A stretch of 36,169 bases of DNA from the NCBI GenBank assembly GCA_016928025.1, contig JAFGLN010000068.1, forward strand, positions 1-36,169, in the 5' to 3' direction. Below are positions 8,296 through 16,736 of this stretch, in pieces (position 1 is the stretch's first letter; the number at the start of each line of letters is the position of its first letter). The notes under the pieces were generated by a model. That model searched no databases, had not been told where the DNA came from, and saw only the letters and a program-made list of their open reading frames with translations. This stretch comes from Deltaproteobacteria bacterium. GTDB taxonomy: Bacteria; Desulfobacterota; Syntrophia; Syntrophales; JAFGHS01. The translations under genes and the position numbers were made by a program.

Positions 8296-9090
8296 ATGAA
8301 AGAAACCCTTTCTTGTTACATCATCGCTTTTAATGAAAAGCAGAAGATCGGTGACGCCATTGGCAGCGTGCAATGGGCGGATGAAGTGGTTGTGGCGGAT
8401 TCATTCAGTACAGACGGTACCACCGAGATTGCTCAATCTTTAGGTGCTCGGGTTGTGCAGATACCATTTTCCGGTTTTGGTGATCTTCGTAACAGCGCCA
8501 TAGCGGCGTGTCGAGGGGATTGGATATTTAGTCTGGATGCCGACGAACGCTGTACGCCTGAAGCAAAAGATGAGATAAAAATGATTATCCGCATGCCCGA
8601 AGCGCTTGATGCCTATTATGTTCCGCGTAAAAATTTTTTCATGGGGCGATGGATAAAATATTCCGGGTACTATCCGGATTATCGCCAGCCGCAATTATTT
8701 AGAAAAGGTGCCATGATATTTAAACCGGATCCGGTTCATGAGGGATATGAATTGAATACCAACCGGATAGGTTATCTGCATAATGCGATTTGGCAGTTTC
8801 CGTTTAAGGATTTGGAGCAGATTATAGATAAATGTAATCGTTATTCCACCCTGGGTGCTGAAAAACTTGACAATCAGGGAAAGCAAAAAGGCATGGCAGC
8901 GGCATTAAGTCATGGTATGTGGGCATTTATTCACCAATACGTAATTAAACTTGGTTTTTTGGATGGATGGCCTGGATTTGTATTGGCGTTGAGCCATTTT
9001 GAAGCGACGTTTTACAAATATGCAAAACTGTATGTGCGCCAATCGCAATGGAAATCTCCCGCCATCAATTTGAATGATCTTTCGCCATAA
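8296..9090 (+). CDS. GT2 family glycosyltransferase, WaaE/KdtX-like LPS core enzyme
   Basis: The 264-residue protein is an inverting GT-A enzyme of the type that includes the LPS core beta-1,4-glucosyltransferase WaaE. Seen: 'LSCYIIAFNEKQKIGDAI' at the start, 'ADEVVVADSFSTDGT' (about 28-42) as the nucleotide-binding region, and 'LDADERCTPE' (80-89) with the metal-binding D-x-D. The C-terminal 'DGWPGFVLALSHFEATFYKY' is characteristic of this subfamily, a short membrane-associated helix. Length is typical. It is separated by 37 nt from the next GT2 gene in the same direction, and the two are probably one transcript. Confidence 0.87.
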   Translation: MKETLSCYIIAFNEKQKIGDAIGSVQWADEVVVADSFSTDGTTEIAQSLGARVVQIPFSGFGDLRNSAIAACRGDWIFSLDADERCTPEAKDEIKMIIRMPEALDAYYVPRKNFFMGRWIKYSGYYPDYRQPQLFRKGAMIFKPDPVHEGYELNTNRIGYLHNAIWQFPFKDLEQIIDKCNRYSTLGAEKLDNQGKQKGMAAALSHGMWAFIHQYVIKLGFLDGWPGFVLALSHFEATFYKYAKLYVRQSQWKSPAINLNDLSP

Positions 9091-9127
9091 GTGTCAAGGT
9101 CCGGTTTTGATGAAAAAGGCTTCTTGA

Positions 9128-10060
9128 ATGATGGATATTTCATTCATTATAGTTAATTGGAACACGAAAGACCTTTTGCAAGATTGCCTGCAATCGATCG
9201 TAAAGACCGTTGGCGGCATTCGATACGAGATTATTGTCGTGGATAATGCTTCGGTCGATGGGAGCGCGATGATGCTCAAGGATGAATGGCCTGCCGTTAA
9301 ATGTATCGCAAACAAAGAAAATAGAGGATTCGGCGCTGCCAACAATCAGGGCTTCCACATCATGACTGGTCGCTATGCTCTGTTATTGAACACCGATACC
9401 GTGCTGACGGACCATGCGGTAATGAAATTATTTACATTTATGGAGAGCCATCCGGAGACGGCCATCGCCTGCGGCCAGCTTTTGAATGCCGACGGCAGTA
9501 AACAGAATTCCATAGCCCATTTTCCGACTTTATTGACCCTCCTGGCCAATACTTCTTTATTGGAATATTTGCTGCCCGACAAATTTCCCAGTAAAAGGTA
9601 TGAGTATCAAGCACCTATTGAAATTGATTCCGCTATCGGGGCCTGCATGATCGTCCGTAAAAAAGCTATCGATGACGTCGGCATGTTCGACGAGCAATAT
9701 TTCTTCTTTTTTGAAGAGACCGATTTGGCCTATCAAATGCGAGGAGCGGGTTGGAAAATCTTTCATCTCCCCGATGCCTTCATTTATCATCTGCAGGGCC
9801 AGAGTATCGGTCACAATATCCGTTCTCGTGTTGAATTTTACAAGTCTCGATACCGGTTCTTCAAGAAATGGGAAAGACCATTCTATTATCGTGTTGTCTG
9901 CCTTGTCATCATCTTTCGTTTGGGCATCAATTGGCTTTTAACGTCCCTTGCCGCTCTTGTAACGCTGGGATTAAATGCGGACATCCGCAGTAAATGGATC
10001 GTCTACTCCCGGTTGTTGCTGATCCATATTCAATCCGGAGAGCAGGAGCTGCGGCCTTAA
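9128..10060 (+). CDS. GT2 family glycosyltransferase, rhamnosyltransferase (WbbL)-like
   Basis: A 310-residue GT-A transferase. Seen: 'DISFIIVNWNTKDLLQDCLQ' at the N-terminus, 'EIIVVDNASVDGS' (about 34-46), 'ENRGFGAANNQG', the metal site 'LLLNTDTVL' (N-T-D-T, about 88-91), the acceptor-side 'DSAIGACMIVRKKA', and the probable catalytic acids in 'FFFFEETDLAYQMR'. These features fit the rhamnosyltransferase-like branch (WbbL/RfbF). The C-terminus has a hydrophobic stretch around 'VVCLVIIFRLGINWLL' that may anchor it to the inner membrane. ATG 9128 and ATG 9131 are adjacent alternatives. It converges on the Trm112-like gene with only 5 nt between the stop codons. Confidence 0.85.
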   Translation: MMDISFIIVNWNTKDLLQDCLQSIVKTVGGIRYEIIVVDNASVDGSAMMLKDEWPAVKCIANKENRGFGAANNQGFHIMTGRYALLLNTDTVLTDHAVMKLFTFMESHPETAIACGQLLNADGSKQNSIAHFPTLLTLLANTSLLEYLLPDKFPSKRYEYQAPIEIDSAIGACMIVRKKAIDDVGMFDEQYFFFFEETDLAYQMRGAGWKIFHLPDAFIYHLQGQSIGHNIRSRVEFYKSRYRFFKKWERPFYYRVVCLVIIFRLGINWLLTSLAALVTLGLNADIRSKWIVYSRLLLIHIQSGEQELRP

Positions 10061-10065
10061 TAACG

Positions 10066-10242
10066 TCAGGTGATTTCTAACTTTTTCGCTTCATCGACAA
10101 GCATGATCGGGATATCGTCCTTGATTTCATACCAGAGCCCACAGGTGTCGCAAATTAACCCGTCTTGGGTTTTATTGAGATAAACAGGCCCCTTGCATTG
10201 CGGGCAGGCCAAAATGTCAAGTAATTCTTTACGGATAGGCAT
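10066..10242 (-). CDS. Trm112/YcaR family small zinc-ribbon-like protein (UPF0434)
   Basis: A 58-codon gene, translated by hand: MPIRKELLDILACPQCKGPV... It has two C-x2-C pairs, CPQC (13-16) and CDTC (31-34), then 'IKDDIPIML', the pattern of Trm112/UPF0434 proteins. Eukaryotic Trm112 activates methyltransferases; the role of bacterial YcaR-type proteins is unclear. In E. coli, ycaR sits beside lpxK and kdsB, so its place at the end of this LPS operon fits a recurrent linkage. The ATG at 10242 follows AAGGAAG at good spacing. It lies 26 nt downstream of the WaaC-like gene and is the last gene of the envelope operon. I am confident of the family. Confidence 0.9.
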   Translation of the reverse strand: MPIRKELLDILACPQCKGPVYLNKTQDGLICDTCGLWYEIKDDIPIMLVDEAKKLEIT

Positions 10243-10268
10243 TATTTGTTCTTCCTTTCTCTAACGCT

Positions 10269-11306
10269 TCACAATGCCGGCTTTAAAAATTTTTCTTCGA
10301 TTCTTTTGTAAACCTCTGCCGCGGTTATTTCCCGCATACACGTTCGATCCGGGCAGACTCTCTTAAAGCAGGGCGAGCAGGACATGTTTTTTTGAATAAC
10401 CACATGCCCGTCACCGTAAGGGCCTGTCCGTTTTGGGTCTGTTGGACCGAAGAGGGCACAGACCGGCGTTCCCATCGCCGCTGCCAGGTGCATGGGGCCG
10501 GAATCGGTGGTGATCAAGAAAGCCGCCCGCCTATATAGATAGGCCAGATCCCGAAGCGACGTCCGGCCGCCGAGGTTAACAGCGGGTTGTTTCATTCGGG
10601 TTTGAATCGCTTCAATTTTTTCGGGGCCCGCATCGGTGAATAACACTTTCATTCCTGTCTCCGCAATCAATCGGTCGCACAAGCGGGCAAACTGATCATC
10701 GTCCCAAAGTTTTGTTTCCCACAGGGCGGTCGGATTGACCGCAGCAAAAGCCTCCGCTTCGCCAATCCCGTTTTCCATAAGCAGAGCGTCTACCTTGCTC
10801 TTGTTTGTGTCTGTTATGGGGATCAAAAATTCAATGCCTTTAATAACCGCCCCCAAATGACGGGGGAAATCCAGATAGCGGTCAACGGCGTGTTTTGACA
10901 TATCTTCCGGGATTTTTTCATTGAGAAACAGACCGCTGAGTTCCTGCATGCTGGCGTACCCCAATTTTCTTTTTCCCCCGCTCAGCCAGACAATCACGGC
11001 ACTTTTCAACAGGCCGTGGAAATCAATTACCAGATCATATTTTTGCTGTCGGATGTCTTGGATGAAGGCGCGGATTTCTTTGAGCGGTCTTGCCGGACGG
11101 CCGGTTTTGATTTCTTTGATCCAACGCTTCCTGCCGGAAACAATGATGTGATCCAGATGGGGGTGATTCTGGATCAAGTCCGCCGAAGCTTCTTCGATGA
11201 TCCAGGTGATATGGGCTTCCGGATATAGTTTTCTCAGAGCAGTCAGAGACGGCAACGTGTGGATGACATCACCGATGGCGCTCAATTTGACAATAAGGAT
11301 GTTCAC
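10269..11306 (-). CDS. waaC: Lipopolysaccharide heptosyltransferase I-like (GT9)
   Basis: The 345-residue enzyme should transfer the first L-glycero-D-manno-heptose from ADP-heptose to Kdo on lipid A. Seen: 'ILIVKLSAIGDVIHTLPS' (3-20), the WaaC-type variant of the GT9 signature; 'YDLVIDFHGLLKSA' in the N-domain, typical of heptosyltransferase I; 'ITTDSGPMHLAAAMGTPV' and 'ALFGPTDPKRTGPYG' in the donor domain; and a four-cysteine tail (C-x2-C-x4-C-x4-C). The start chosen is GTG 11306, giving the GTGA overlap with the gmhB stop. A longer frame to 11384 would run deep into gmhB and adds residues with no family resemblance. Confidence 0.87.
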   Translation of the reverse strand: MNILIVKLSAIGDVIHTLPSLTALRKLYPEAHITWIIEEASADLIQNHPHLDHIIVSGRKRWIKEIKTGRPARPLKEIRAFIQDIRQQKYDLVIDFHGLLKSAVIVWLSGGKRKLGYASMQELSGLFLNEKIPEDMSKHAVDRYLDFPRHLGAVIKGIEFLIPITDTNKSKVDALLMENGIGEAEAFAAVNPTALWETKLWDDDQFARLCDRLIAETGMKVLFTDAGPEKIEAIQTRMKQPAVNLGGRTSLRDLAYLYRRAAFLITTDSGPMHLAAAMGTPVCALFGPTDPKRTGPYGDGHVVIQKNMSCSPCFKRVCPDRTCMREITAAEVYKRIEEKFLKPAL

Positions 11307-11884
11307 AGCCCGCAATCCTTCATAATCCAGTTGACGGCCGCCAGGATATCTGCGGCGACATAGTCCGGCTGGCCGGTTCCCCAATCGTCGCTACTATTTT
11401 GATCAGCACTGAAATGGCCTGTTCGAACGAGAACGCCCTTCATGCCTGTGTTTTTTGCCGTTTCCATGTCTTTAAGCGTATCGCCTACCATGTAAGACCC
11501 CGCAAGATCGAGGTCGAGATCTTCAGCGGCCTTAAGGAGCATGCCGGGCTTCGGTTTCCGGCAGTCGCAGACCTTCAAATACGGTTCCTGTCCTTCCTTA
11601 TCATGATGCGGGCAATAATAGAACGCATCAATATGGGCGTCTGCCTGTTTCAGCAAGTCCTGAATTCGTCTGTGGGTTTCCTCAACAAACGATTCCGTAA
11701 AATAACCCCGTGCCACGCCCGATTGATTAGTAACCACGACAGCCTTCAGGCCGCTTTTGTTGATCCGTTTGATGGCCTCGCTTGTTTCGGCAAAGAGCCT
11801 CAGGTTGTCCAGAGAATCCAGATAGCCTACTTCTTCATTCATTGTTCCATCACGGTCGAGAAAGACCGCTCTGTTTTTTTTCAT
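11303..11884 (-). CDS. gmhB: D-glycero-beta-D-manno-heptose 1,7-bisphosphate 7-phosphatase
   Basis: A HAD-superfamily phosphatase (193 aa) that removes the 7-phosphate from heptose bisphosphate on the way to ADP-heptose. Seen: 'FLDRDGTMNEEVGYL' with the nucleophile D10 and acid D12; the motif II threonine in 'VVTNQSGVARGYF'; the zinc-binding loop with C91, H93, C106 and C108 ('CPHH' and 'CDCRKPKPG'); and 'YMVGDTLKDMETA' supplying motif IV. It lies between two heptosyltransferases, so heptose supply and use are encoded together. ATG 11884 follows AAGGAG, 14 nt after the waaF stop. The other heptose genes (gmhA, hldE, hldD) are not in the window. Confidence 0.93.
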   Translation of the reverse strand: MKKNRAVFLDRDGTMNEEVGYLDSLDNLRLFAETSEAIKRINKSGLKAVVVTNQSGVARGYFTESFVEETHRRIQDLLKQADAHIDAFYYCPHHDKEGQEPYLKVCDCRKPKPGMLLKAAEDLDLDLAGSYMVGDTLKDMETAKNTGMKGVLVRTGHFSADQNSSDDWGTGQPDYVAADILAAVNWIMKDCGL

Positions 11885-11898
11885 TTTCTTTAGACTCC

Positions 11899-12957
11899 TT
11901 ACCCGTCTAAAAGCTTTCGTGCCGCTTCGCAGACTTCTTCAACACTAATTTGATCCATACAGCGGAAATCCGTTGGACATTCCTGTTTCAGGCAGGGGCT
12001 GCAAGGGACATCCTTGTAAAGGATTACACTTTTTTCACCCACCGGCGATGTGGTCGTCGGATTTGTCGAGCCGAAAATAGCCACGGTGGGAATGCCGAGG
12101 GCGCCCGCCACATGCATCAGCCCCGAATCGTTTGAGATGAACAGGCGACATTTGGCGATAAGCGCGATGGCCTCCTTCAGATTGGTTTTGCCGGCCAGAT
12201 TAACGAGGTTATTTTTTGCGAACTCCTGAACGGCATCGAGGCTTGCGCGATCGCCTTCGCTTCCCATCATCAGCACTTGCGCATTGTGCTGACTAATCAA
12301 GCGCTCGGCAACCGCCGCGTACCGTTCGGGATACCAACGTTTGGCCGGTCCGTAAGCCGCCCCCGGTGCGATGCCGCAAAGGACGTTGGCGTCCGTCAAT
12401 CCAAAGTGATCGAGCAGTTTATCACCCAGGTCATGATAGTCATTGTTCGGTCGCAGATGAACATCGCGGCCTGCCGATTGAAAGCCTGCGGTTTTCAGCA
12501 TTTCGACGTAGTAGTCGATTTGATGCACCCGGCGAATCGCTTTTGTCCGTTGAACCGAATGAGTCAGGAGCCATCCCCGCGCATCGCTGTTGTAGCCGAT
12601 ACGGATAGGGATTCGGGCCCATCGGGCGATAATGGCTGCTTCAATGGCGTTTTGCAGAAGAATGGCCATATCAAATTTTTTTTGACGAAGCTCTCGGGCC
12701 AGTTTCATTTTTCCGGCAACGCCCTCATGTTCGCCGGGACTTTGAAACATGAACACCTCGTCCACATCCGGACAGAGATCGAAGATAGCGGCAACCCAGG
12801 GTTTGACGAGAACGGTGATTTTCGCTTTGGGGAAAGTCTTTCTTGCGGCGGCCAAGGCCGGCAGGGTCATGACCACATCGCCGATCCAGTTGGTGCCCCG
12901 AATCAGAATATTGTGAACGTTGTCATAGGATATATTCTTTGAGATGCGAATGTCCAT
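11899..12957 (-). CDS. waaF: Lipopolysaccharide heptosyltransferase II (GT9)
   Basis: The 352-residue product adds the second heptose to the inner core. Seen: 'ILIRGTNWIGDVVMTLPA' (about 17-34), the WaaF form of the GT9 signature with its N-W-I-G-D core; 'IGIAPGAAYGPAKRWYPERY'-like sequence at the start of the donor domain, typical of WaaF; 'LFISNDSGLMHVAGALGIPT'; and a tail with C-x2-C-x4-C-x5-C. The start is ATG 12957, which overlaps the lpxL stop by one base (TAATG). A longer frame to 13017 would overlap lpxL by 60 nt without family support. Confidence 0.92.
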   Translation of the reverse strand: MDIRISKNISYDNVHNILIRGTNWIGDVVMTLPALAAARKTFPKAKITVLVKPWVAAIFDLCPDVDEVFMFQSPGEHEGVAGKMKLARELRQKKFDMAILLQNAIEAAIIARWARIPIRIGYNSDARGWLLTHSVQRTKAIRRVHQIDYYVEMLKTAGFQSAGRDVHLRPNNDYHDLGDKLLDHFGLTDANVLCGIAPGAAYGPAKRWYPERYAAVAERLISQHNAQVLMMGSEGDRASLDAVQEFAKNNLVNLAGKTNLKEAIALIAKCRLFISNDSGLMHVAGALGIPTVAIFGSTNPTTTSPVGEKSVILYKDVPCSPCLKQECPTDFRCMDQISVEEVCEAARKLLDG

Positions 12958-13847
12958 TACCTTTGCCTGCGCGCTTGAGAGGTTTTGGTTTTCCACCGCT
13001 GATGCAGCCACAGCCATTGATCGGGGTACTGTCTGATGATGTTCTCAATTACACTCATGAAGGTTTGGGTATTGGTCTTGACGTCCTGGTCACGATCCCC
13101 CGTATTGACGATTTCCACCTCCTTGCCCAAGAGGAGTCGGTACTTGCCCGAAGGCTGTCTCGCCATAAAGGCTGAGATAACGGGGGCCTCTGTGTGAAGC
13201 GCCAGAATGGCTAATCCGTCCGTGGTGCAGGCCGGTCTGCCGAAAAAATCCACAAAAACCCCTTCCTGCCAGGCGACATTCTGATCGATTAACAGGCCGA
13301 CGACTTCGTTTTTCTGCAGGGTGCGCAGCATGGCCCGCATGGCCCTTTCCTTGGCAATGGTTTTGCTGCCTGCCGTTGCCCGGACCCATTTGATTAAATC
13401 CTCCAGAATGGGATTGTCCAGGGGACGATAGATGATGAGCATGGGTTGAACAATCAATGATATGGCGACAGCCATGAGTTCCCAATTGCCGAAGTGGGCG
13501 CCGAAGATGAGAAGCCCTTTGTTCTTTTCCAGGGCGCTTTTAAGGTTTTCAAGCCCTTCAATGTCAATTAAATCTTCAACATCTTCCCTTTTGAGTTTAG
13601 GAATATCAAAGAGTTCGGCAGCGACGATGCCGAAATGTCGGTAAATTTTTTTCGCGAGAGTGATGATTTCCTTCATCGTCTTTTCCGGAAAGGCGTTTTT
13701 CAGGTTATGAAAGGTAATCAATCTCTGTCGCGGCGATATAAAATAAAAGGCTTTCATCAATCCGATGAAGAAATGCTTCCGTAAAGTTCCGGGGATCATC
13801 CCGAAACAAAACATAATGATTTTTGTTGCTGTGGTTTTTTCTACCAT
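12957..13847 (-). CDS. lpxL: Lipid A late acyltransferase, LpxL/HtrB family
   Basis: An inner-membrane lysophospholipid acyltransferase (296 aa; PF03279) that adds a secondary acyl chain to lipid A. Seen: the catalytic H-x4-E in 'FGAHFGNWELMA' (H118, E123), 'IYRPLDNPILEDLI', 'LIDQNVAWQEGVFVDFFGRP', which matches the family's conserved D-Q-x8-G-x-F-V-x-F-F-G block, and the final 'QWLWLHQRWK'. ATG 13847 starts one base after the lpxK stop; an in-frame TTG at 13877 would overlap lpxK. Only one such gene is present, so the number of secondary chains cannot be deduced. LpxL versus LpxM/LpxP cannot be separated by eye. Confidence 0.88.
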   Translation of the reverse strand: MVEKTTATKIIMFCFGMIPGTLRKHFFIGLMKAFYFISPRQRLITFHNLKNAFPEKTMKEIITLAKKIYRHFGIVAAELFDIPKLKREDVEDLIDIEGLENLKSALEKNKGLLIFGAHFGNWELMAVAISLIVQPMLIIYRPLDNPILEDLIKWVRATAGSKTIAKERAMRAMLRTLQKNEVVGLLIDQNVAWQEGVFVDFFGRPACTTDGLAILALHTEAPVISAFMARQPSGKYRLLLGKEVEIVNTGDRDQDVKTNTQTFMSVIENIIRQYPDQWLWLHQRWKTKTSQARRQR

Positions 13848-13848
13848 G

Positions 13849-14943
13849 TCATTCTTTATGCGTACGAAGCTTGTCAAGAATCGCCGCTTTCAGCATATCC
13901 TGTGAAGGGCTGATGGTCATTTCTATTTTCAATAAATAAATGTCCGCAAGAAACTCCGGGTAACCTGATAGCTTAACGCCGTCTTTTTCCGTCGTCACGA
14001 CGGCATCAACATCAGCCTGACGGGCAAGACGCTTAATTTCTTTAATATCGTTATAAGTGTATCGATGATGATCGGGGAAAGTCAACCAGGCGGTGACATC
14101 CACTCCGATTTTTTCCAAGGTTTTTTTAAACGAATCAGGGACGGCAATGCCGGCAAAGGCACATACTTTTTTATCCCTCCAATCAACAGGCAAAAGAGAC
14201 TGACCGCTTTTTCTTTCAATGAATTCCCTGGGTTCACGCTGTCCCCTAAACACGTCCCTTATATGATTATCAGGACGTAAACAACGGCCATTCTGTGTGA
14301 CTGCTGTCGAAGCTTCTACCTCTGTTTTCACGATAATATCCGCCCGTCTCAACGCCGTTTTCGTTTCCCGCAAAGGTCCCCGGGGCAGCAAAAAACCGTT
14401 GCCGAACGGTCTTTGCGCATCCACCAGAACGATATCGATATCCCGAAAAAGACGGCGATGCTGAAAGCCGTCATCCAGAACCAAAATATCCACTCCAAAA
14501 TGTTCGACGGCAAACCTTCCGGTTAAATGTCTTTTTGGACCCGTGATAACTGGTATATCAGGACAGGTGTGAGCGATCAGAAGAGGTTCGTCGCCCCCTT
14601 CGTCTGCATTCATCAAAACACGTTGCCCGTCAGATACAACATTGACACCGGAAGAATTCTTTCCTCTATACCCGCGGCTGAGAATAGCGGGTCGGAATCC
14701 TGCATCCTTCAGCAATTTCGCCAGCAGGATTGTCATGGGCGTCTTTCCTGTGCCGCCAACGGTGATGTTTCCAACGCTGATAACCTTGCATGGCAGGTGT
14801 TTTTGTTTTAAAACGCTTCTGTCATACAAGCTGTTTCGCACCTCAACCAATAATCTGTACGGCAGGGAAAGCAGGTAAAGTATGCGTTTCAAAAGAGAGG
14901 ACGCGAGCGTTTCCGGATCATCAGCTGTCCACGTCTTGATCAT
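13849..14943 (-). CDS. lpxK: Tetraacyldisaccharide 4'-kinase
   Basis: LpxK phosphorylates the 4'-position of the lipid A disaccharide at the inner membrane. The 364-residue product has a hydrophobic N-terminal helix (about 17-35), the P-loop 'VGNITVGGTGKTPMT' (57-71), 'AILSRGYRGKNSSG', and 'LDDGFQHRRLFRDIDIVLVD' followed by 'GNGFLLPRGPLRE', all diagnostic. Length is normal. I chose ATG 14943, which has GGAAG six bases upstream and overlaps msbA by 23 nt; ATG 14964 is possible but has a weaker ribosome site. Kdo transferase waaA, often found near lpxK in related genomes, is absent from this neighbourhood. Confidence 0.94.
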   Translation of the reverse strand: MIKTWTADDPETLASSLLKRILYLLSLPYRLLVEVRNSLYDRSVLKQKHLPCKVISVGNITVGGTGKTPMTILLAKLLKDAGFRPAILSRGYRGKNSSGVNVVSDGQRVLMNADEGGDEPLLIAHTCPDIPVITGPKRHLTGRFAVEHFGVDILVLDDGFQHRRLFRDIDIVLVDAQRPFGNGFLLPRGPLRETKTALRRADIIVKTEVEASTAVTQNGRCLRPDNHIRDVFRGQREPREFIERKSGQSLLPVDWRDKKVCAFAGIAVPDSFKKTLEKIGVDVTAWLTFPDHHRYTYNDIKEIKRLARQADVDAVVTTEKDGVKLSGYPEFLADIYLLKIEMTISPSQDMLKAAILDKLRTHKE

Positions 14944-16696
14944 TGACTTCTTCCAATCGGCCATTTCTTAACCCGTTGTCGCTCTTGAATTGCATATGAT
15001 AGAGTTTATAATATTCGCCTTGCTTCTCCAGGAGTTTATCGTGGGTTCCCTCTTCAACGATTTCCCCCGCCACGAGAACAATGATCCGGTCGGCATTTCT
15101 GATCGTCGACAGGCGATGGGCGATGATCAGGGTCGTTCGACCTTCCATCAAATGATCCAGAGCCTCCTGAACTTCTATCTCTGCTTCCGTGTCCAGAGAC
15201 GAGGTCGCCTCGTCAAGGATCAGGATCGGGGCGTCCTTGAGTAAGGCCCTGGCAATGGACAGACGTTGTTTTTCTCCGCCTGAGAGTTTCGTGCCCAACT
15301 CGCCGATGATGGTATCATAGCCTTTTGGTAATTTAACAATAAAATCATGGGCATTAGCTGCTTTAGCCGCCCGGATGATATCGTCATCGCTCTTTTCGAT
15401 ATTGCCGTAAGCAATGTTACTATGCACCGTGTCATTGAACAAAATGGTCTGCTGTGTGACGATGCCGATTTGTTTGCGGAGGGATTCGATGGTCACATCT
15501 CGGATATCTTCCCCGTCGATAAGGATCCTTCCCTCGGTAACGTCGTAAAATCGCGGTATGAGGTTGACAAGGGTCGTTTTGCCGCCGCCGCTCATGCCGA
15601 CAAAGGCAATGACTTCACCGGCCTTGATGGTCAGATTGATATTTTTTAAAACCGGTGCTTCTTCATAGCAAAACGTCACGTTATCAATGACGATGTCTTT
15701 GGAAATGATGGGCAGTTCAACGGCCTTTTCGCTGTTTTGGATATCCGGAATCGTGTCGATGACGCTGAAAACCCGCTGGGCGCCTGCGATGCCCTGCTGG
15801 ATCGTATTGTTGACATTCGTCAGCCTTTTGATCGGTTCATAAAGCATAATCAGAGCCGTGAGAAAAGAGAAGAAATTCCCCGGTGTGGAATGACCGTTGA
15901 TGACCTGGTAGCCGCCGTAAAAGATAATGGCGGCAATACCGATACCGCCTAAAAATTCCATGAAGGGACTGGAAAGGGCGCTGATGGAAATGGACTTTAG
16001 GATCAATTTGAGCAGTTGTTCATTTTCCTTGGAAAACCGTTTGTTTTCGTACTCTTCCATGCCAAAGGCCTTCACGATGCGGGTCCCCGAGATGGTCTCC
16101 TGCAGAAGGTTGGAGAGACTTCCCATGGTGACCTGGGTGCGGGTTGCCACCTTTCTCATTTTTTCACCGAACTTGGCGATGGGGTAGATCGTCAAAGGAA
16201 AGACAAACATGGCAACAATCGCCAGCTTCCAGTCTCTATAAAAAATGACGAAAATTAAACAAATCAACGTGAAAGAGTCCTTAAACAGACTGGTAACGGC
16301 CTCCGAAACAGCTCCCTGAATGTACTGGACGTCATTGGTTATTCTTGACATCAGCAATCCCGTCGAGTGATTGGTAAAGAATGCCAGGGACTGTTGTTGA
16401 ATCTTTTTGTATAGCTCGGACCGCAAATCGGCAACGATCCGCTGGCCGATGAAGCTCATCAAAATAATTTGGGCGTAGCTGCAGGCTCCCTTGATGAAAT
16501 AGATGAGAATAATGGCCAGGGGAATCCAAATGAGCATTTGGGCGTTTTGGGTTAGAAAGATATCATCGATGGCCGGCTTGACAAGAAAAGCAAGAGCCGA
16601 TGTTGTGGCGCCCACGATCAGCATGCAGACCATGGCAATAAGAAATTTTAAAAGATGCGGCTTCGCGCGTTTTAAAAGACGTTTAAATATATCCAA
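14921..16696 (-). CDS. msbA: Lipid A export ATP-binding/permease protein MsbA
   Basis: A half-size ABC exporter (591 aa) that flips core-lipid A across the inner membrane. Six membrane segments occupy about 1-300. The nucleotide-binding domain has Walker A 'GMSGGGKTT' (367-375), Q-loop 'IGIVTQQTILFNDTV', signature 'LSGGEKQRLSIARAL', Walker B 'ILILDEATSSLD' and H-loop 'TLIIAHRLST'. Length (E. coli MsbA 582 aa) and position between lpxB and lpxK support MsbA over a generic exporter. It starts 40 nt after the lpxB stop. Its 3' end overlaps lpxK. Confidence 0.93.
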   Translation of the reverse strand: MDIFKRLLKRAKPHLLKFLIAMVCMLIVGATTSALAFLVKPAIDDIFLTQNAQMLIWIPLAIILIYFIKGACSYAQIILMSFIGQRIVADLRSELYKKIQQQSLAFFTNHSTGLLMSRITNDVQYIQGAVSEAVTSLFKDSFTLICLIFVIFYRDWKLAIVAMFVFPLTIYPIAKFGEKMRKVATRTQVTMGSLSNLLQETISGTRIVKAFGMEEYENKRFSKENEQLLKLILKSISISALSSPFMEFLGGIGIAAIIFYGGYQVINGHSTPGNFFSFLTALIMLYEPIKRLTNVNNTIQQGIAGAQRVFSVIDTIPDIQNSEKAVELPIISKDIVIDNVTFCYEEAPVLKNINLTIKAGEVIAFVGMSGGGKTTLVNLIPRFYDVTEGRILIDGEDIRDVTIESLRKQIGIVTQQTILFNDTVHSNIAYGNIEKSDDDIIRAAKAANAHDFIVKLPKGYDTIIGELGTKLSGGEKQRLSIARALLKDAPILILDEATSSLDTEAEIEVQEALDHLMEGRTTLIIAHRLSTIRNADRIIVLVAGEIVEEGTHDKLLEKQGEYYKLYHMQFKSDNGLRNGRLEEVNDQDVDS

Positions 16697-16736
16697 TGAG
16701 AAGTTCCTTAAATAAAATTTTGAAATTTTAGGCTGT

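Noticed and set aside
12277-12942. Long plus-strand open frame (221 codons) opposite waaF
   Set aside because: It is the antisense shadow of a clearly recognised heptosyltransferase gene.
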